Shown here piece by piece: positions 34,556-44,391 of a stretch of 64,000 nt of DNA (its first letter is position 1; every line of letters begins with the position of its first letter). Both the position numbers and the translations under genes were made by a program. This DNA is from Flavobacterium aquicola (GTDB lineage Bacteria > Bacteroidota > Bacteroidia > Flavobacteriales > Flavobacteriaceae): positions 194,986 to 258,985 of the forward strand of contig NZ_QUNI01000006.1 of NCBI RefSeq assembly GCF_003385115.1, in the 5' to 3' direction. The notes beneath the pieces are model-generated. The model did not search any database, had not been told where the DNA came from, and saw nothing but the letters and a program-made list of their open reading frames with translations.

Positions 34556-36091
34556 ATGATCACAACCAATTATTTAATTATAGGTTCCGGAGTTGCGGGT
34601 CTGACATTTGCCTTAAAAATGGCCAACCGTTTTCCTGAGAGAACCATCACCATTATCACCAAAGCAAACGCAGACGAGTCCAATACTAAATACGCTCAAG
34701 GCGGTATCGCTATTGTTACCGACAAGACTGAAGATTCGTATCAAAAACATATCGAGGACACTCTGATTTGCGGAGATGGATTGTGTGACGAAGCCGTAGT
34801 TAAAATGGTTGTTACCGAAGGACCAAAACGATTAAAAGAACTAATCGAATGGGGAGCCCAATTTGATAAAAATGCCAAAGGAACTTTTGATTTAGGCAAA
34901 GAAGGAGGCCATTCTGAAAACAGAGTTGTGCATCACAAAGACCAGACCGGCCATGAGATTCAGCGTGCCATTTTGGAACAGGTAATGCAAAAAGAAAATA
35001 TAAATGTTCTGGATCATCACTTTGCTCTGGAATTGATTACACAAGATCATCGCTGCGTAGGTGCGTATGCTTTGGACGAAAAGACAAACGAAGTCATCAC
35101 GTATCAGTCTGATTTTACTTTACTTGCAACTGGCGGTATCGGTCATCTATACGGACATACTACCAACCCAATCATAGCAACAGGAGATGGAATAGCAATG
35201 GCGTATCGTGCCAATGCGGTAATCCAAGATATGGAGTTTATCCAGTTTCATCCAACAGCTTTATACGATGATTCTCCAGGGTCCAAATTTTTAATATCCG
35301 AAGCTGTCCGCGGTTTTGGCGCTCATTTGAGAACCAAAAAAGGCGATTTATTTATGCTTAATTATGACTCAAGAGGCGATTTAGCTTCAAGAGATATTGT
35401 TTCGCAGAGCATTGATTTGGAACTCAAAAAATCGGGTGATGAATGTGTGTATTTAGACTGCACGCATTTGGAAATGGAAGGATTCAAAAAACATTTTCCA
35501 ATGATTTACAACCACTGCAAAAAAGTGGGAATTGATCTTGAAAAAGAATGGATTCCAGTTGTTCCTGCCCAGCATTATTTATGTGGTGGCATTGTGGTAG
35601 ACATCAACGGAAAAACATCAATAGAAAATTTATTTGCCTGCGGAGAATGTTCTCGAACAGGTCTGCACGGTGCCAATAGACTAGCTTCAAACTCACTTTT
35701 AGAAGCTTTGGTTTATTCGGATAAAATATATCATTACTTGGCAGAAAATCCTTTTATCGCTTCAAAAACTGTCAGCACTATTTCTGAATGGCCAAACCAG
35801 TCTAAAGATAAAATTGCACCCCAATATATTGCACAAACAAAAGCAAAACTGCAATTGCTGATGCGCCAGAATGCTGGAATAGTTAGATTTGATCTGGATC
35901 TATTAAAAGCCAATGAAGAACTGAAAAACCTGCAAAATGAAATCGAAGAAAAAATTCAGAATTATAGTGTCAGCAAAGATTTATACGAACTGAATAACAT
36001 GACAAATATTGGAAGCCTTATCGTTCAGCAGTCTATTGACCGTAATGGGAATGCAGGTGGATTTATTAAATTTGCTTCGAAAAAATTATAA
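34556..36091 (+). CDS. nadB: L-aspartate oxidase
   Basis: NadB oxidises L-aspartate to iminoaspartate with FAD, feeding NadA. The 511-residue protein has the N-terminal dinucleotide site YLIIGSGVAGLTFALKMA, then TKYAQGGIA, the active-site region EGGHSENRVVHHKDQTG, MEFIQFHPTALY and HYLCGGIVVDINGKTS with CGECSRTGLHGANRLASNSLLEALV. Length and motifs are those of the family. Under anaerobic growth it can use fumarate as electron acceptor. Confidence 0.97.
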   Translation: MITTNYLIIGSGVAGLTFALKMANRFPERTITIITKANADESNTKYAQGGIAIVTDKTEDSYQKHIEDTLICGDGLCDEAVVKMVVTEGPKRLKELIEWGAQFDKNAKGTFDLGKEGGHSENRVVHHKDQTGHEIQRAILEQVMQKENINVLDHHFALELITQDHRCVGAYALDEKTNEVITYQSDFTLLATGGIGHLYGHTTNPIIATGDGIAMAYRANAVIQDMEFIQFHPTALYDDSPGSKFLISEAVRGFGAHLRTKKGDLFMLNYDSRGDLASRDIVSQSIDLELKKSGDECVYLDCTHLEMEGFKKHFPMIYNHCKKVGIDLEKEWIPVVPAQHYLCGGIVVDINGKTSIENLFACGECSRTGLHGANRLASNSLLEALVYSDKIYHYLAENPFIASKTVSTISEWPNQSKDKIAPQYIAQTKAKLQLLMRQNAGIVRFDLDLLKANEELKNLQNEIEEKIQNYSVSKDLYELNNMTNIGSLIVQQSIDRNGNAGGFIKFASKKL

Positions 36092-36095
36092 TATT

Positions 36096-36341
36096 TTATT
36101 GTCTTTTATTACCTGTTGGTAAATAGTACAAGAGACCAAAACCTACTAAAAATAAAACCAAAGAAGCCACAAACGCGGGAATTAGAATTTCTTTATTATT
36201 TTCCAACGCGTTATTTAAAGCAGCATATAACAGCCAAATCTGAACCGTTACGTTTAGAATTAATATAAAGATTAAAGTCGAAAGTATTACATTCAATTTA
36301 TTGGGATTGGATTGATTCTGGCCTCTTCTAAAATTACTCAT
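36096..36341 (-). CDS. Small two-helix membrane protein of the nitrate reductase operon
   Basis: The 81-residue protein has a short soluble N-terminus and two hydrophobic helices (VILSTLIFILILNVTVQIWLLY and LIPAFVASLVLFLVGFGLLYYLP). It resembles small proteins seen next to Rieske and 4Fe-4S genes in Bacteroidetes nitrate clusters. Its start lies 19 bp after the Rieske gene, at the end of the operon. A role in anchoring or assembly is possible. Confidence 0.7.
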   Translation of the reverse strand: MSNFRRGQNQSNPNKLNVILSTLIFILILNVTVQIWLLYAALNNALENNKEILIPAFVASLVLFLVGFGLLYYLPTGNKRQ

Positions 36342-36360
36342 ACTGTTTTATTTTATTAGT

Positions 36361-36870
36361 TTATCCTACCGTTTCTTCTACTGCCTTAACATATACCGCA
36401 CTGCCTTTAAAAAAAACATCTAACATAGGCAAAGGTCTTGGTGGCGGCCCTGAAATGACATCTCCTGTTTTGGCATTAAAATTACCTTCATGACAAGGAC
36501 AGTGAATTATTCCAGTACCTGGTTTATAGAAAACAGAGCAGGAAAGATGTGTACATTTTTGCTCGTAAGCTTTAAACTCCCCCGATTCCAAATGAATTAA
36601 AATATAAGGAATTGTACTGCCTTCAATTACAAATGCACGAGTACCTCCTAACGGAACTTCTTCCTTATTGCAGACAAAATGCTCTCCCTTTACTTCTTCC
36701 TTTGGATAAAGATGACCTTTGACAGCCACAAGACCGCTTCCTACCATCAATCCGCCTGAAACCAAGGTTAAAAATTTAGCAAAATCACGTCGGCTGACAT
36801 TTATTGCCTGCTGTTTTTCTATTGGAAAATCCTTACTCCAATTTTTATTTATATTTTCTTCTTTCGACAT
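36361..36870 (-). CDS. Tat-exported Rieske 2Fe-2S protein of the nitrate reductase operon
   Basis: The 169-residue protein has a Tat-type N-terminus, SRRDFAKFL followed by a hydrophobic stretch (TLVSGGLMVGSGLVAV). The Rieske cluster sites are CTHLSC and CPCHEGNF, each with Cys and His. It should sit on the periplasmic side, held by its uncleaved anchor. It lies 13 bp after the 4Fe-4S gene. A Rieske subunit is unusual for nitrate reductases and suggests quinol-linked electron entry. Confidence 0.92.
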   Translation of the reverse strand: MSKEENINKNWSKDFPIEKQQAINVSRRDFAKFLTLVSGGLMVGSGLVAVKGHLYPKEEVKGEHFVCNKEEVPLGGTRAFVIEGSTIPYILIHLESGEFKAYEQKCTHLSCSVFYKPGTGIIHCPCHEGNFNAKTGDVISGPPPRPLPMLDVFFKGSAVYVKAVEETVG

Positions 36871-36883
36871 AAGTCTTTTTTTT

Positions 36884-37453
36884 TTAAAAGATAATCAATT
36901 CAGTACTTCCTTTCGGCATCATAATATTCACTTTCGTATTCACAATCTCTTGTCCAAAAACAAAAGTATTTACTGGTGTACTATTCGGGCGCATTTCCTG
37001 TATTTGATCTTTAGTACCGTAAAACAGAGCACCGCTTGGACAAACCGTAGCACACATAGGTTTTTTCCCTACACTGGTTCTATCGTAGCACATAGTACAT
37101 TTCATCATCAAATCATAAGATTCTTCTTTTTTGGGTACACCAAAAGGACAAGCCATAACGCAATTAGAACACCCTATACAGCGCTCCGTATTTGCAGTAT
37201 GAACGATCCCAAATTCATCTTTAGAAATTGCATCAGCTGGGCAGACATTCGCACATACAGGATCATCACAATGCATACAAACCTGTACTGTAGTTTGAAC
37301 TGTCGAAGCCCGATCTACATAATTAACATGAATCATTGATTCCTGGCCATTCGTCTCACACTCTGCACAAGCCAATTCACAAGCTTTACAGCCAATGCAG
37401 CGCTGCATATCTACAAAAAACTCTTCGTGTATATTGAAATTAGTATAATTCAT
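36884..37453 (-). CDS. 4Fe-4S dicluster electron-transfer protein
   Basis: The 189-residue protein has several ferredoxin-type cysteine motifs: [14 protein letters not shown] near residue 14, [28 protein letters not shown] and [21 protein letters not shown]. Four 4Fe-4S clusters can be bound, as in NarH/DmsB-type subunits. No signal peptide is present, so it works in the cytoplasm beside the molybdenum subunit, 16 bp downstream of that gene. Confidence 0.93.
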   Translation of the reverse strand: MNYTNFNIHEEFFVDMQRCIGCKACELACAECETNGQESMIHVNYVDRASTVQTTVQVCMHCDDPVCANVCPADAISKDEFGIVHTANTERCIGCSNCVMACPFGVPKKEESYDLMMKCTMCYDRTSVGKKPMCATVCPSGALFYGTKDQIQEMRPNSTPVNTFVFGQEIVNTKVNIMMPKGSTELIIF

Positions 37454-37469
37454 TCGTCGCTTTTATAAA

Positions 37470-39686
37470 TTAAATACTAGCATAAGCCATAGATTCATTT
37501 GAAGGCGGTGCTATTTCCCTGAGCGGTTCCAAATGACAGGCACAAACCTTAAATTCAGGTATTTTTGAAATAGGATCTAATGTCCCAGGTGTCAATTGAT
37601 TTGCAGATTTTTTTCCAGACCAGTGATATGGAATAAAAACAGTATCCTCACGAATCGTTTCTACAATATTAGCTGGAAAGATTCCTTCTCCTCTTCGGCT
37701 GGAAACCTTAACTAATTCTCTTTGCTGTATACCGTATTGTTTTGCCAAATTGGGATGAATTTCCAATAAAGGCTCTGGATATTGATCTACTAATTTTCCG
37801 ATTCTACGGGTCTGTGTACCGCTTAAATACTGAGAAACTACACGCCCTGTTGTTAAAATCACCGGATAATCAGCATCGGTTACTTCGCCTGGAAGTTTGT
37901 AAGGTGCCGGATTAAAATGTGCTTTCCCATCTGGTGTTTTAAACTTTCTATCTTCCCACAAGCGGGGTGTTCCTGGATGACCTTCTTCTGGACAAGGCCA
38001 AAAGACTCCCATTTCATCTTCAATTCTCTTATATGTAATTCCAAAATAATCGGCAGTTCCGCCTTTAGAAGCCACACGCAGTTCGTTGAAAATATCTTCA
38101 CTTTTGTCATAAGTGAATTTATCCTTAACCCCTAATCTTTTTGCTAATTCCAAAATAATAGAAGTATCCGTTCTAGCATCCCCAGGAGGTGTTACCGCCT
38201 GACGAATACGGATTACTCTTCCTTCGGCAGAAGTCGTTGTTCCTTCCTCTTCTTCCTGCAAAGAACCAGGGAAAATAATATCTGCATGACGAGCCGTTTC
38301 GTTTAAGAAAAAGTCAATACATACATAAAACTCTAATTTTTCCAAAGCTTCACGGACATAATTACTGTTCGGCAAAGAAACCAGCGGATTGAAACAAATA
38401 GATATTAATCCCTTGATTTCACCCCTATGAATAGCTTCAATTATTTCATAAGCAGACAAACCCTTACCTGGTAAATCTTTCTCATTAATCCCCCAAACTT
38501 CCGAAATATATTTACGATGTTCTGGGTTTTCTATATCTCTATTTCCTGGCAATTGATCACATTTATGTCCATGTTCTCTACCTCCCTGACCATTTCCCTG
38601 ACCGGTTATTGTTGCATAACCGCAATACGGTTTTCCAATTCTACCTGTCGCCAAAACCAAATTGATACATCCCAAAACGTTATCTACTCCTTTGGAATGG
38701 TGTTCTATTCCGCGGGCATGAAGTAAAAAACTGGTATTGGCTTTACCCCATAATTTAGCTGCAGCTTCAATTTTTTCTTTTTTAATTCCTGTAATTTCTT
38801 CTGCCCATTCAAGCGTATTATCCTTTACAGCATCCAAAGTTTCCTGAAATCCGGAAGTATGATTATCAATAAAATCATGATCCAGCATGTCATGATCCAC
38901 AAGATATTTAAGCATTGCACCATACAAAGCAGAATCTGTCCCAGGACGAACATCCAAATGAATATCCGCAGTTCTGGCCAGCGGAATCATCCTTGGGTCA
39001 ATTACAATTAATTTGGCTCCACGATCCCTAGCTTTCCAAATCCAATGCGTTAATGTTGGAAAGGTTTCACTTATATTCGCTCCAGCCACAATAATTACTT
39101 CGGCATATTCTAAATCCGAATAATTATTAGACCCTCTATCCAAACCGAAAGCTTTTTTATTCCCTGCACCGGCACTCACCATACACAGACGGCCATTGTA
39201 ATCTAAATTTTTGGTTTTTAATGCTACACGAGCGAATTTACCAACTAGGTAACTTTTTTCGTTAGTCAGTGAAACTCCCGAAAGCATCGAAAATGCATCA
39301 TTACCATATTCTTTCTGAATACGTTGAATTTCCGAAACCGTTTTGGTCATTGCTTGTTCCCAATCCAATGGTACAAATCCTTGTCCTTCGACTCTTTTCA
39401 AAGGCGATAATAAGCGGTCTGGGTGATTGTTTTGCAAATAACGCTGCACTCCCTTTGGACACAAACGTCCTTCATTAAAAGGAAATTCCATCCAAGGTTC
39501 AAAACCTACCACTTTATTTTCTTTTACAGATAATTGAATACCGCATTGCATGCCACAAAAACAACAATGTGTTTTTACCAATTGATCTGGTTCGTCTCTT
39601 CCCTCATAGCCTTCTTTTGGGCTATAATTTTTGTGCGGTCCAAAAAGTGTAACAATATTTTCTTCTGAAACAGGTAATTTTGCCAT
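37470..39686 (-). CDS. Molybdopterin nitrate reductase, catalytic subunit
   Basis: This 738-residue member of the molybdopterin oxidoreductase family has an N-terminal 4Fe-4S site ([13 protein letters not shown], then GRLCPKG). The probable molybdenum ligand cysteine is in [11 protein letters not shown]-like [11 protein letters not shown]. Later landmarks are [24 protein letters not shown] and [11 protein letters not shown]. It resembles NasA/NarB/NapA-type enzymes. It has no Tat signal, so it is cytoplasmic, unlike NapA. The neighbours (NarI-like, 4Fe-4S, Rieske, NarK) point to nitrate as substrate. Whether the role is respiratory or assimilatory is not settled, but the denitrification genes near by favour respiratory use. 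No gene symbol is given because the type is not standard. Confidence 0.88.
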   Translation of the reverse strand: MAKLPVSEENIVTLFGPHKNYSPKEGYEGRDEPDQLVKTHCCFCGMQCGIQLSVKENKVVGFEPWMEFPFNEGRLCPKGVQRYLQNNHPDRLLSPLKRVEGQGFVPLDWEQAMTKTVSEIQRIQKEYGNDAFSMLSGVSLTNEKSYLVGKFARVALKTKNLDYNGRLCMVSAGAGNKKAFGLDRGSNNYSDLEYAEVIIVAGANISETFPTLTHWIWKARDRGAKLIVIDPRMIPLARTADIHLDVRPGTDSALYGAMLKYLVDHDMLDHDFIDNHTSGFQETLDAVKDNTLEWAEEITGIKKEKIEAAAKLWGKANTSFLLHARGIEHHSKGVDNVLGCINLVLATGRIGKPYCGYATITGQGNGQGGREHGHKCDQLPGNRDIENPEHRKYISEVWGINEKDLPGKGLSAYEIIEAIHRGEIKGLISICFNPLVSLPNSNYVREALEKLEFYVCIDFFLNETARHADIIFPGSLQEEEEGTTTSAEGRVIRIRQAVTPPGDARTDTSIILELAKRLGVKDKFTYDKSEDIFNELRVASKGGTADYFGITYKRIEDEMGVFWPCPEEGHPGTPRLWEDRKFKTPDGKAHFNPAPYKLPGEVTDADYPVILTTGRVVSQYLSGTQTRRIGKLVDQYPEPLLEIHPNLAKQYGIQQRELVKVSSRRGEGIFPANIVETIREDTVFIPYHWSGKKSANQLTPGTLDPISKIPEFKVCACHLEPLREIAPPSNESMAYASI

Positions 39687-39703
39687 GTTTATATTTTTTT
39701 TAT

Positions 39704-40753
39704 CTAACCGAATAAATTTCCGCCTTGCTGTCTTGCTTTCAAATGCGCCTGTGCCAAACGAGATCTTTTCCCTTCCGGACTTAAATCCAAATGTGACGTA
39801 CCGTCTTCTTTATCAAAATTAAAACCTAATTCTTTAGTCACTGCTTTTAGATCTTTAATATGTAAATTGGTAGTAAATTCTTCGCCAGTATGCGGACAAA
39901 CGGCCATTCCCATTTTCATCCCCTGCTTTTTGTAAATATGCGCTCCAATTTGAGCAGGACGCTGAATGATGTGGAAAAATTTTCCAAATGGAATCCAAAT
40001 CAAAAACATAATTACCGTAACAGCATGTAAAACTGCCAAAAAGTCAAAAGCCAAACCTTTCATAAATTGATACGAATAAGTCAGTCCCAATCCAGTAACC
40101 GAAATTGCAATCAATAAAATGAGCGGCAACAAATCTCCTTCAAAAGACTGTGTCGCAATTAATCCTGGATTAGTCAAACGTCTTCTCAAATAATAAAGAG
40201 AACCAAAAATAACCAAGTACGAAGACCAGTTCAATGCATGAAAAGTTAAAAATGCTGTTATCGAATCCAGATTAAAATCCATCACTTTAAACCCAAAAAA
40301 ATAGGCTTCATATACTGAAATAGAATTGGGAGCCATTGCGAAATTGATCCAGCCAAAAGTTAGCGGTATCGTTATTAAAAATGCAGAAGTACAACCCACA
40401 GCAATCATAAAGTGAGCCATCCAGCGGTATTTCCCTCTTGGGTAAATAAATTTTTGGAAGGCAATATTCTCAACTGATTCCTTTGTGGCAAACCAAAAAT
40501 GAGAAAACACTTTTCCTGTTATTAAATACGTAATTCCACGTTTGAAATAAATCCAGGTCGGCGGTCTTTGCAGCCAAACTGTATATCGATATACAATTCC
40601 AAAAAAAGCAAATACCGTCCCAAACAAGTAAGTCACCAATGCAGCATCAAAATTCTGCAGTTTTCTTGAACCAAAAAAAACTAAAGCAATCATAAATATT
40701 GAAAGCAATGCTGCAATCAATAAAGCTTTGATGTTATAGGTTTTGTTTTTCAT
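39704..40753 (-). CDS. NarI-like membrane protein, probable quinol-oxidising subunit
   Basis: The 349-residue protein has about seven hydrophobic helices and histidines placed for heme b: [28 protein letters not shown] and [13 protein letters not shown]. The N-terminal half has [21 protein letters not shown]. The C-terminus (from VCPHTGEEF) is soluble. It begins the operon with the molybdenum subunit, 17 bp apart. It would pass electrons from quinol to the 4Fe-4S protein. Database names for such proteins vary, and some call it a transporter, which the histidines do not support. Confidence 0.7.
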   Translation of the reverse strand: MKNKTYNIKALLIAALLSIFMIALVFFGSRKLQNFDAALVTYLFGTVFAFFGIVYRYTVWLQRPPTWIYFKRGITYLITGKVFSHFWFATKESVENIAFQKFIYPRGKYRWMAHFMIAVGCTSAFLITIPLTFGWINFAMAPNSISVYEAYFFGFKVMDFNLDSITAFLTFHALNWSSYLVIFGSLYYLRRRLTNPGLIATQSFEGDLLPLILLIAISVTGLGLTYSYQFMKGLAFDFLAVLHAVTVIMFLIWIPFGKFFHIIQRPAQIGAHIYKKQGMKMGMAVCPHTGEEFTTNLHIKDLKAVTKELGFNFDKEDGTSHLDLSPEGKRSRLAQAHLKARQQGGNLFG

Positions 40754-40819
40754 ATATTGTAAAATTAATACAGTTTTAAACTAATTGGATCCAATTCTTA
40801 AAAACCGTTTTATTTTTTG

Positions 40820-40855
40820 TAAAATTAGCAAAATAAATACTAAGTAAAAATACTT
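40820..40855 (-). promoter_or_regulatory. Possible promoter and AAGTA-N4-TACTT dyad before the nitrate reductase operon
   Basis: AAGTA-AAAA-TACTT (40842-40855) is a 14-bp dyad. TAATTTTA (40820-40827, minus strand) is a weak -7 element 28.5 bp from the dyad centre. A related dyad stands before the other nitrate transporter gene at 44413-44426. Confidence 0.4.
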
Positions 40856-40972
40856 AAGTGATTTTAGAAACACAAATCAATTTAATTATGTTACAATAAT
40901 AAAGTCTGTCAAACAGTAACAAATTAAACTAATATGAACCATTTTGTAATAAATTTCAGTGGTCAAAAACAC

Positions 40973-42565
40973 TTAACTTGGCTTCTCGCATCCTTTACGA
41001 TTATAAAACCACCAATTGACAGCAGTAGCTAAGATAGTAAAAAGAATCAGCCCAATGAAAAATTGATTTACAGTTCCGTTTGCCGTGATATTGTTTCCAA
41101 TTAATTTTGAAAAGATAAAAGGTCCAAAAGCAGCAATTGCAGCAGTCCATCCGATCACTCCCGCAGCCTGACGCTGATTCTCTGAAAATATTATAGGAAA
41201 CTGTCTAAAAGTACCCGCATTACCAATTCCTGTAAAGAAAAACATTACTAGAATTACTCCCACAAACATTGGAAACTGATCCAAACTTGTTGGCGCAACC
41301 AAACCTTGTGTAACCAGTATAACAGCACCGGCTAAGATTCCAACTCCAGTAATAGTTGTCAGTATAGCACCTCCTACTTTATCGGCAACAAAACCAAAAC
41401 AAACCCTACTCGCAGAACCAATCAGAGGACCATAAAAAGCATACACCAATGGATCCGGAGCATTTGGAAAATCACCATATAAAAATTTAATCATTAACGG
41501 AAATGCTGCTGACAAACCTGCAAATGTTCCAAAAGTCATTACATAAGTAATAGTACAGTACCAAGTATGCTTGTTTTTAAAAATATCCAGCTGCTCTTTT
41601 ATAGAGGCCTGCATAGGGATGCTTTTCAAATAAAACCAGCTTACAACGGCCAAAACCAACAGAAAACCAATGTACCAGAATGCTGCAGATTGAATATAGA
41701 TACTCCTTTTATTTACCGCTTCATTTTTGGGGCTAATTTTGTTTAATATTTTTTCAGCTAATTTAGGATTTGCATTTGCAATCACTTTAGATTTCTCATT
41801 CAGTGGTAATGCAGAAAAAATTTCAAAATTTTGATTTGATTTTGTAGCTGCAACAACAGAATCAAGCACTGGTTTCTTTACAGTAGCCAAAATTTTATTT
41901 TGCGTTTTGGCATCCAAAGCAGCAAAAACTTCTTTTTGCTTTTCAACTGTTGAGTCAGTTAAAACTTTCTGTGTTTCTTTGGCATCGATACTTGTAAATA
42001 CAGAAGTGGTGCCGTATATACTAACACTCAAAATAATCGGAGTAATAAACTGAGCTAAACTAACCCCAAAATTCCCAATACCCGCTTGAATTCCCAACGC
42101 TGTCCCTTTTAATCTTTTTGGAAAAAATAGACTTGTGCTAGGCATAAAGGATGAAAAATCTCCTCCGCCAAAACCAGTAGTAATAGCCAAAATAACAAAT
42201 ACCCAAAATGGAGTATTGGTATCCATTACCGCAAACCCAATCCCAATTGCTGGAATTAATTTAAGTAATGTTGCCACAGTAACTACATGTCTTGTCCCGA
42301 AAATAGGCAGAATAAACGTGTGAATAATTCTCAGAAATCCTGCTGCCAGACCTGGAATTGCCACCAGCCAAAAAAGCTGTTCCTTAGAAAAAGGGAAACC
42401 AAGCCCTGGCAATTTTACTGCTATTACACTCATCATAAACCATGAAGCAAAGGAAAGAATCAATGACAAAGTTGTAATGATTAATGTTTTCCATGCAATT
42501 TTACTTCCAGTATTTTTCCAGAAAATTTCATCTTCTGGATCCCATTTGTCTAGCCAAGTTTTCAT
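40973..42565 (-). CDS. NarK-type nitrate/nitrite transporter with an internal soluble insertion
   Basis: The 530-residue protein belongs to the major facilitator family, with the NarK signatures TTGFGGGDFSSFMPSTSLFFPKRLKG and VMFFFTGIGNAGTFRQFPIIFSE. An insertion of about 85-100 residues (from about residue 190 to 290, including VLTDSTVEKQKEVFAALDAKT and NPKLAEKILNKISPKN) stands between the two six-helix halves and looks helical and soluble. It moves nitrate in, nitrite out, or exchanges them. Its promoter has the FNR-like dyad and the 24-bp palindrome at 42634-42710. Confidence 0.88.
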   Translation of the reverse strand: MKTWLDKWDPEDEIFWKNTGSKIAWKTLIITTLSLILSFASWFMMSVIAVKLPGLGFPFSKEQLFWLVAIPGLAAGFLRIIHTFILPIFGTRHVVTVATLLKLIPAIGIGFAVMDTNTPFWVFVILAITTGFGGGDFSSFMPSTSLFFPKRLKGTALGIQAGIGNFGVSLAQFITPIILSVSIYGTTSVFTSIDAKETQKVLTDSTVEKQKEVFAALDAKTQNKILATVKKPVLDSVVAATKSNQNFEIFSALPLNEKSKVIANANPKLAEKILNKISPKNEAVNKRSIYIQSAAFWYIGFLLVLAVVSWFYLKSIPMQASIKEQLDIFKNKHTWYCTITYVMTFGTFAGLSAAFPLMIKFLYGDFPNAPDPLVYAFYGPLIGSASRVCFGFVADKVGGAILTTITGVGILAGAVILVTQGLVAPTSLDQFPMFVGVILVMFFFTGIGNAGTFRQFPIIFSENQRQAAGVIGWTAAIAAFGPFIFSKLIGNNITANGTVNQFFIGLILFTILATAVNWWFYNRKGCEKPS

Positions 42566-42633
42566 ATTTATTTATTTTTCAGAATTAAATTTTGCCCGAT
42601 GCGAAATTGAATTTGAAATCAATCTGCCGGCTT

Positions 42634-42710
42634 ATAAAAGATATAAAAGTCTTTTATTTACATGGACAAAATTAACTCACCGAAAATAATTAAAATATGA
42701 TATTTATCAC
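42634..42710 (-). promoter_or_regulatory. Nitrate transporter promoter: FNR-like dyad, -7 element and 24-bp palindrome
   Basis: TAATTTTG (42667-42674, minus strand) fits TAnnTTTG perfectly. The dyad ATGAT-ATTT-ATCAC (42697-42710) is centred 36.5 bp from its last base. ATAAAAGA-N8-TCTTTTAT (42634-42657) is a perfect palindrome downstream of the start site. Layout as before nirK and norC. Confidence 0.8.
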
Positions 42711-42804
42711 CTGAAGAATATTACAAAAAGATAAATAGCGATTCTTTTTCTATTAAAAGCCAAATCAAAAATTATTTCCTGAGTCTTTTAATTATAAAAA
42801 CTCA

Positions 42805-44322
42805 TTACACAGCATAATCAACAGTCAAAAACTTTTTATTTTTTTTCTTTTTATGCTTCCTATCCATATCTTGAGCCATTTCGGGTAATTTCTCTCTCGA
42901 CATTTTTCCTATGATACGATGCATCCAAATTAAACAAACTAATGACAGCACAAAAATAAACATCCAGGAACTTGTCCAAAAACCAGTAAAAGAAAGTAAA
43001 TATCCAAAAACAATTGGCCCTATAAATCCACCTAATCCGCCAATCATTCCCACCATTCCTCCAATAACTCCTACTTGTGTGGGAAAATATTCGGGGATGT
43101 GTTTGTAAACAGCGGCGGCTCCAATTCCCCAGCAGGCTCCTATCAAAATTACTAAGAATAAATACACCCACATATTTGCATCGAAATGTATTTGTGTAAT
43201 CCCAGTGGCTATTAGATCTTTCTTTTGAACTTTTTGATTTTCTGCGACAACTACTTCCTGCCAAGTAGTTTTAGATGGAAAATACGTACTTTGCTCTGCA
43301 TTATTGCCTTTTTGATTTACTTGATATTCTGTCCCTCCAACCACAATTTTTGATGGCGTAACCTGAGTCACCACTCCTGCTTTTCCTGCTAATAAACCAG
43401 CACCAGAAGTATTAATATCCATTTTTGGAAACAATAATAAAAAACTTAATATTACCGAACTGCTCAAGACCCAATACATTACTTTCCGCGCACCAAATTT
43501 ATCAGACAGGTAACCCCCAAATGCGCGAATAACACCTCCAGGCAGACTAAAACAGGTTGTAAAGAAACCTCCTAAAATTAAAGTGGTCTGGTATACATTC
43601 ATAAAATTTGGCAACAGCCATTGGGAGAAGGATACAAACGAACCAAATAACAAAAAATAATAAGTTCCGAAGCGCCAGACACGCGCTTCTTTTAGTGGAT
43701 ACAAAAATTCTTTAGCAGTTTTTGGTGGCGTATCTATTTTTTTAGTTTTTGAAAAAAGAAGAAAAACAATCCCCATAATCAATAACGTGGCACCATAAAT
43801 TACTGGTAAATACTTCCAGCCGTTTACTGGATCCGACTCCGAAAAATATTTCAATAAACTAGGCCCGAAAAAAGGAGTTATCGAAGCCCCTGCATTTCCC
43901 ATCCCAAAAATACCTAAAGCACGCCCTTGCCATTCTTTTGGATACCAAAGGGAAGTATAAGCTACCCCAACTGCAAATCCGGTTCCCACCATTCCAAAAG
44001 CAAAACTCAACAATGCAAACATCCAAAAATTTGTAGCCAAAGGCAATAAAAATAAAGGAATCGAAGCTAAAATAAGCAAAGACGAAAACACTTTTCGGCC
44101 ACCAAATTTATCAGTTAAAATTCCCATAGGCAGCCGCATAATCGAACCTGTAAGTACTGGAATTCCTAAAAGCCATCCTATCTGGACAACACTCCAGTTA
44201 AATATTCCCTGATCTACTAAAAAAGTAACTAAAACTCCATTTATAGTCCAGCATCCAAAACAGACTGTAAAAGCAAGCGTGTTTAAAAATAGTATTCTGT
44301 GTGACTGTGATAAATTGCTCAT
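42805..44322 (-). CDS. NarK-type nitrate/nitrite transporter with a beta-rich insertion
   Basis: The 505-residue MFS protein has GTGFAVGVAYTSLWYPKEWQGRALGIFGMGNAGASITPFFG and GGVIRAFGGYLSDKFGARKVMYWV, both NarK-type. An insertion of about 85 residues in the second half (from INTSGAGLLAGKAGVVTQVTP to TGITQIHFDANMW) is beta-rich, and VVVAENQKVQKKDLIATG looks like a lipoyl/hammerhead barrel. The insertion is at a different place than in the neighbouring transporter. The gene is separately promoted: TAGTTTTG at 44392-44399. Confidence 0.88.
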   Translation of the reverse strand: MSNLSQSHRILFLNTLAFTVCFGCWTINGVLVTFLVDQGIFNWSVVQIGWLLGIPVLTGSIMRLPMGILTDKFGGRKVFSSLLILASIPLFLLPLATNFWMFALLSFAFGMVGTGFAVGVAYTSLWYPKEWQGRALGIFGMGNAGASITPFFGPSLLKYFSESDPVNGWKYLPVIYGATLLIMGIVFLLFSKTKKIDTPPKTAKEFLYPLKEARVWRFGTYYFLLFGSFVSFSQWLLPNFMNVYQTTLILGGFFTTCFSLPGGVIRAFGGYLSDKFGARKVMYWVLSSSVILSFLLLFPKMDINTSGAGLLAGKAGVVTQVTPSKIVVGGTEYQVNQKGNNAEQSTYFPSKTTWQEVVVAENQKVQKKDLIATGITQIHFDANMWVYLFLVILIGACWGIGAAAVYKHIPEYFPTQVGVIGGMVGMIGGLGGFIGPIVFGYLLSFTGFWTSSWMFIFVLSLVCLIWMHRIIGKMSREKLPEMAQDMDRKHKKKKNKKFLTVDYAV

Positions 44323-44391
44323 GAAAATAAATTTGATTCAATTCTGCCTTTTGATTACTAAAAATTTAAAGGCCAAATTCTGTTCGCGAGA

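Noticed and set aside
36096-36120. Half site of the 24-bp palindrome (TTGTCTTTTATT) near 36099
   Set aside because: It is the coding end of the small membrane protein gene (…GNKRQ stop) and has no second half, so it is a chance match.
37470-39686. Periplasmic NapA
   Set aside because: The protein has no twin-arginine signal peptide, and no napB, napC or napD is near.
39704-40753. MFS transporter for the membrane protein of the nitrate operon
   Set aside because: It has about seven helices and heme-type histidines and lacks the MFS loop motifs that the two neighbouring transporters have.
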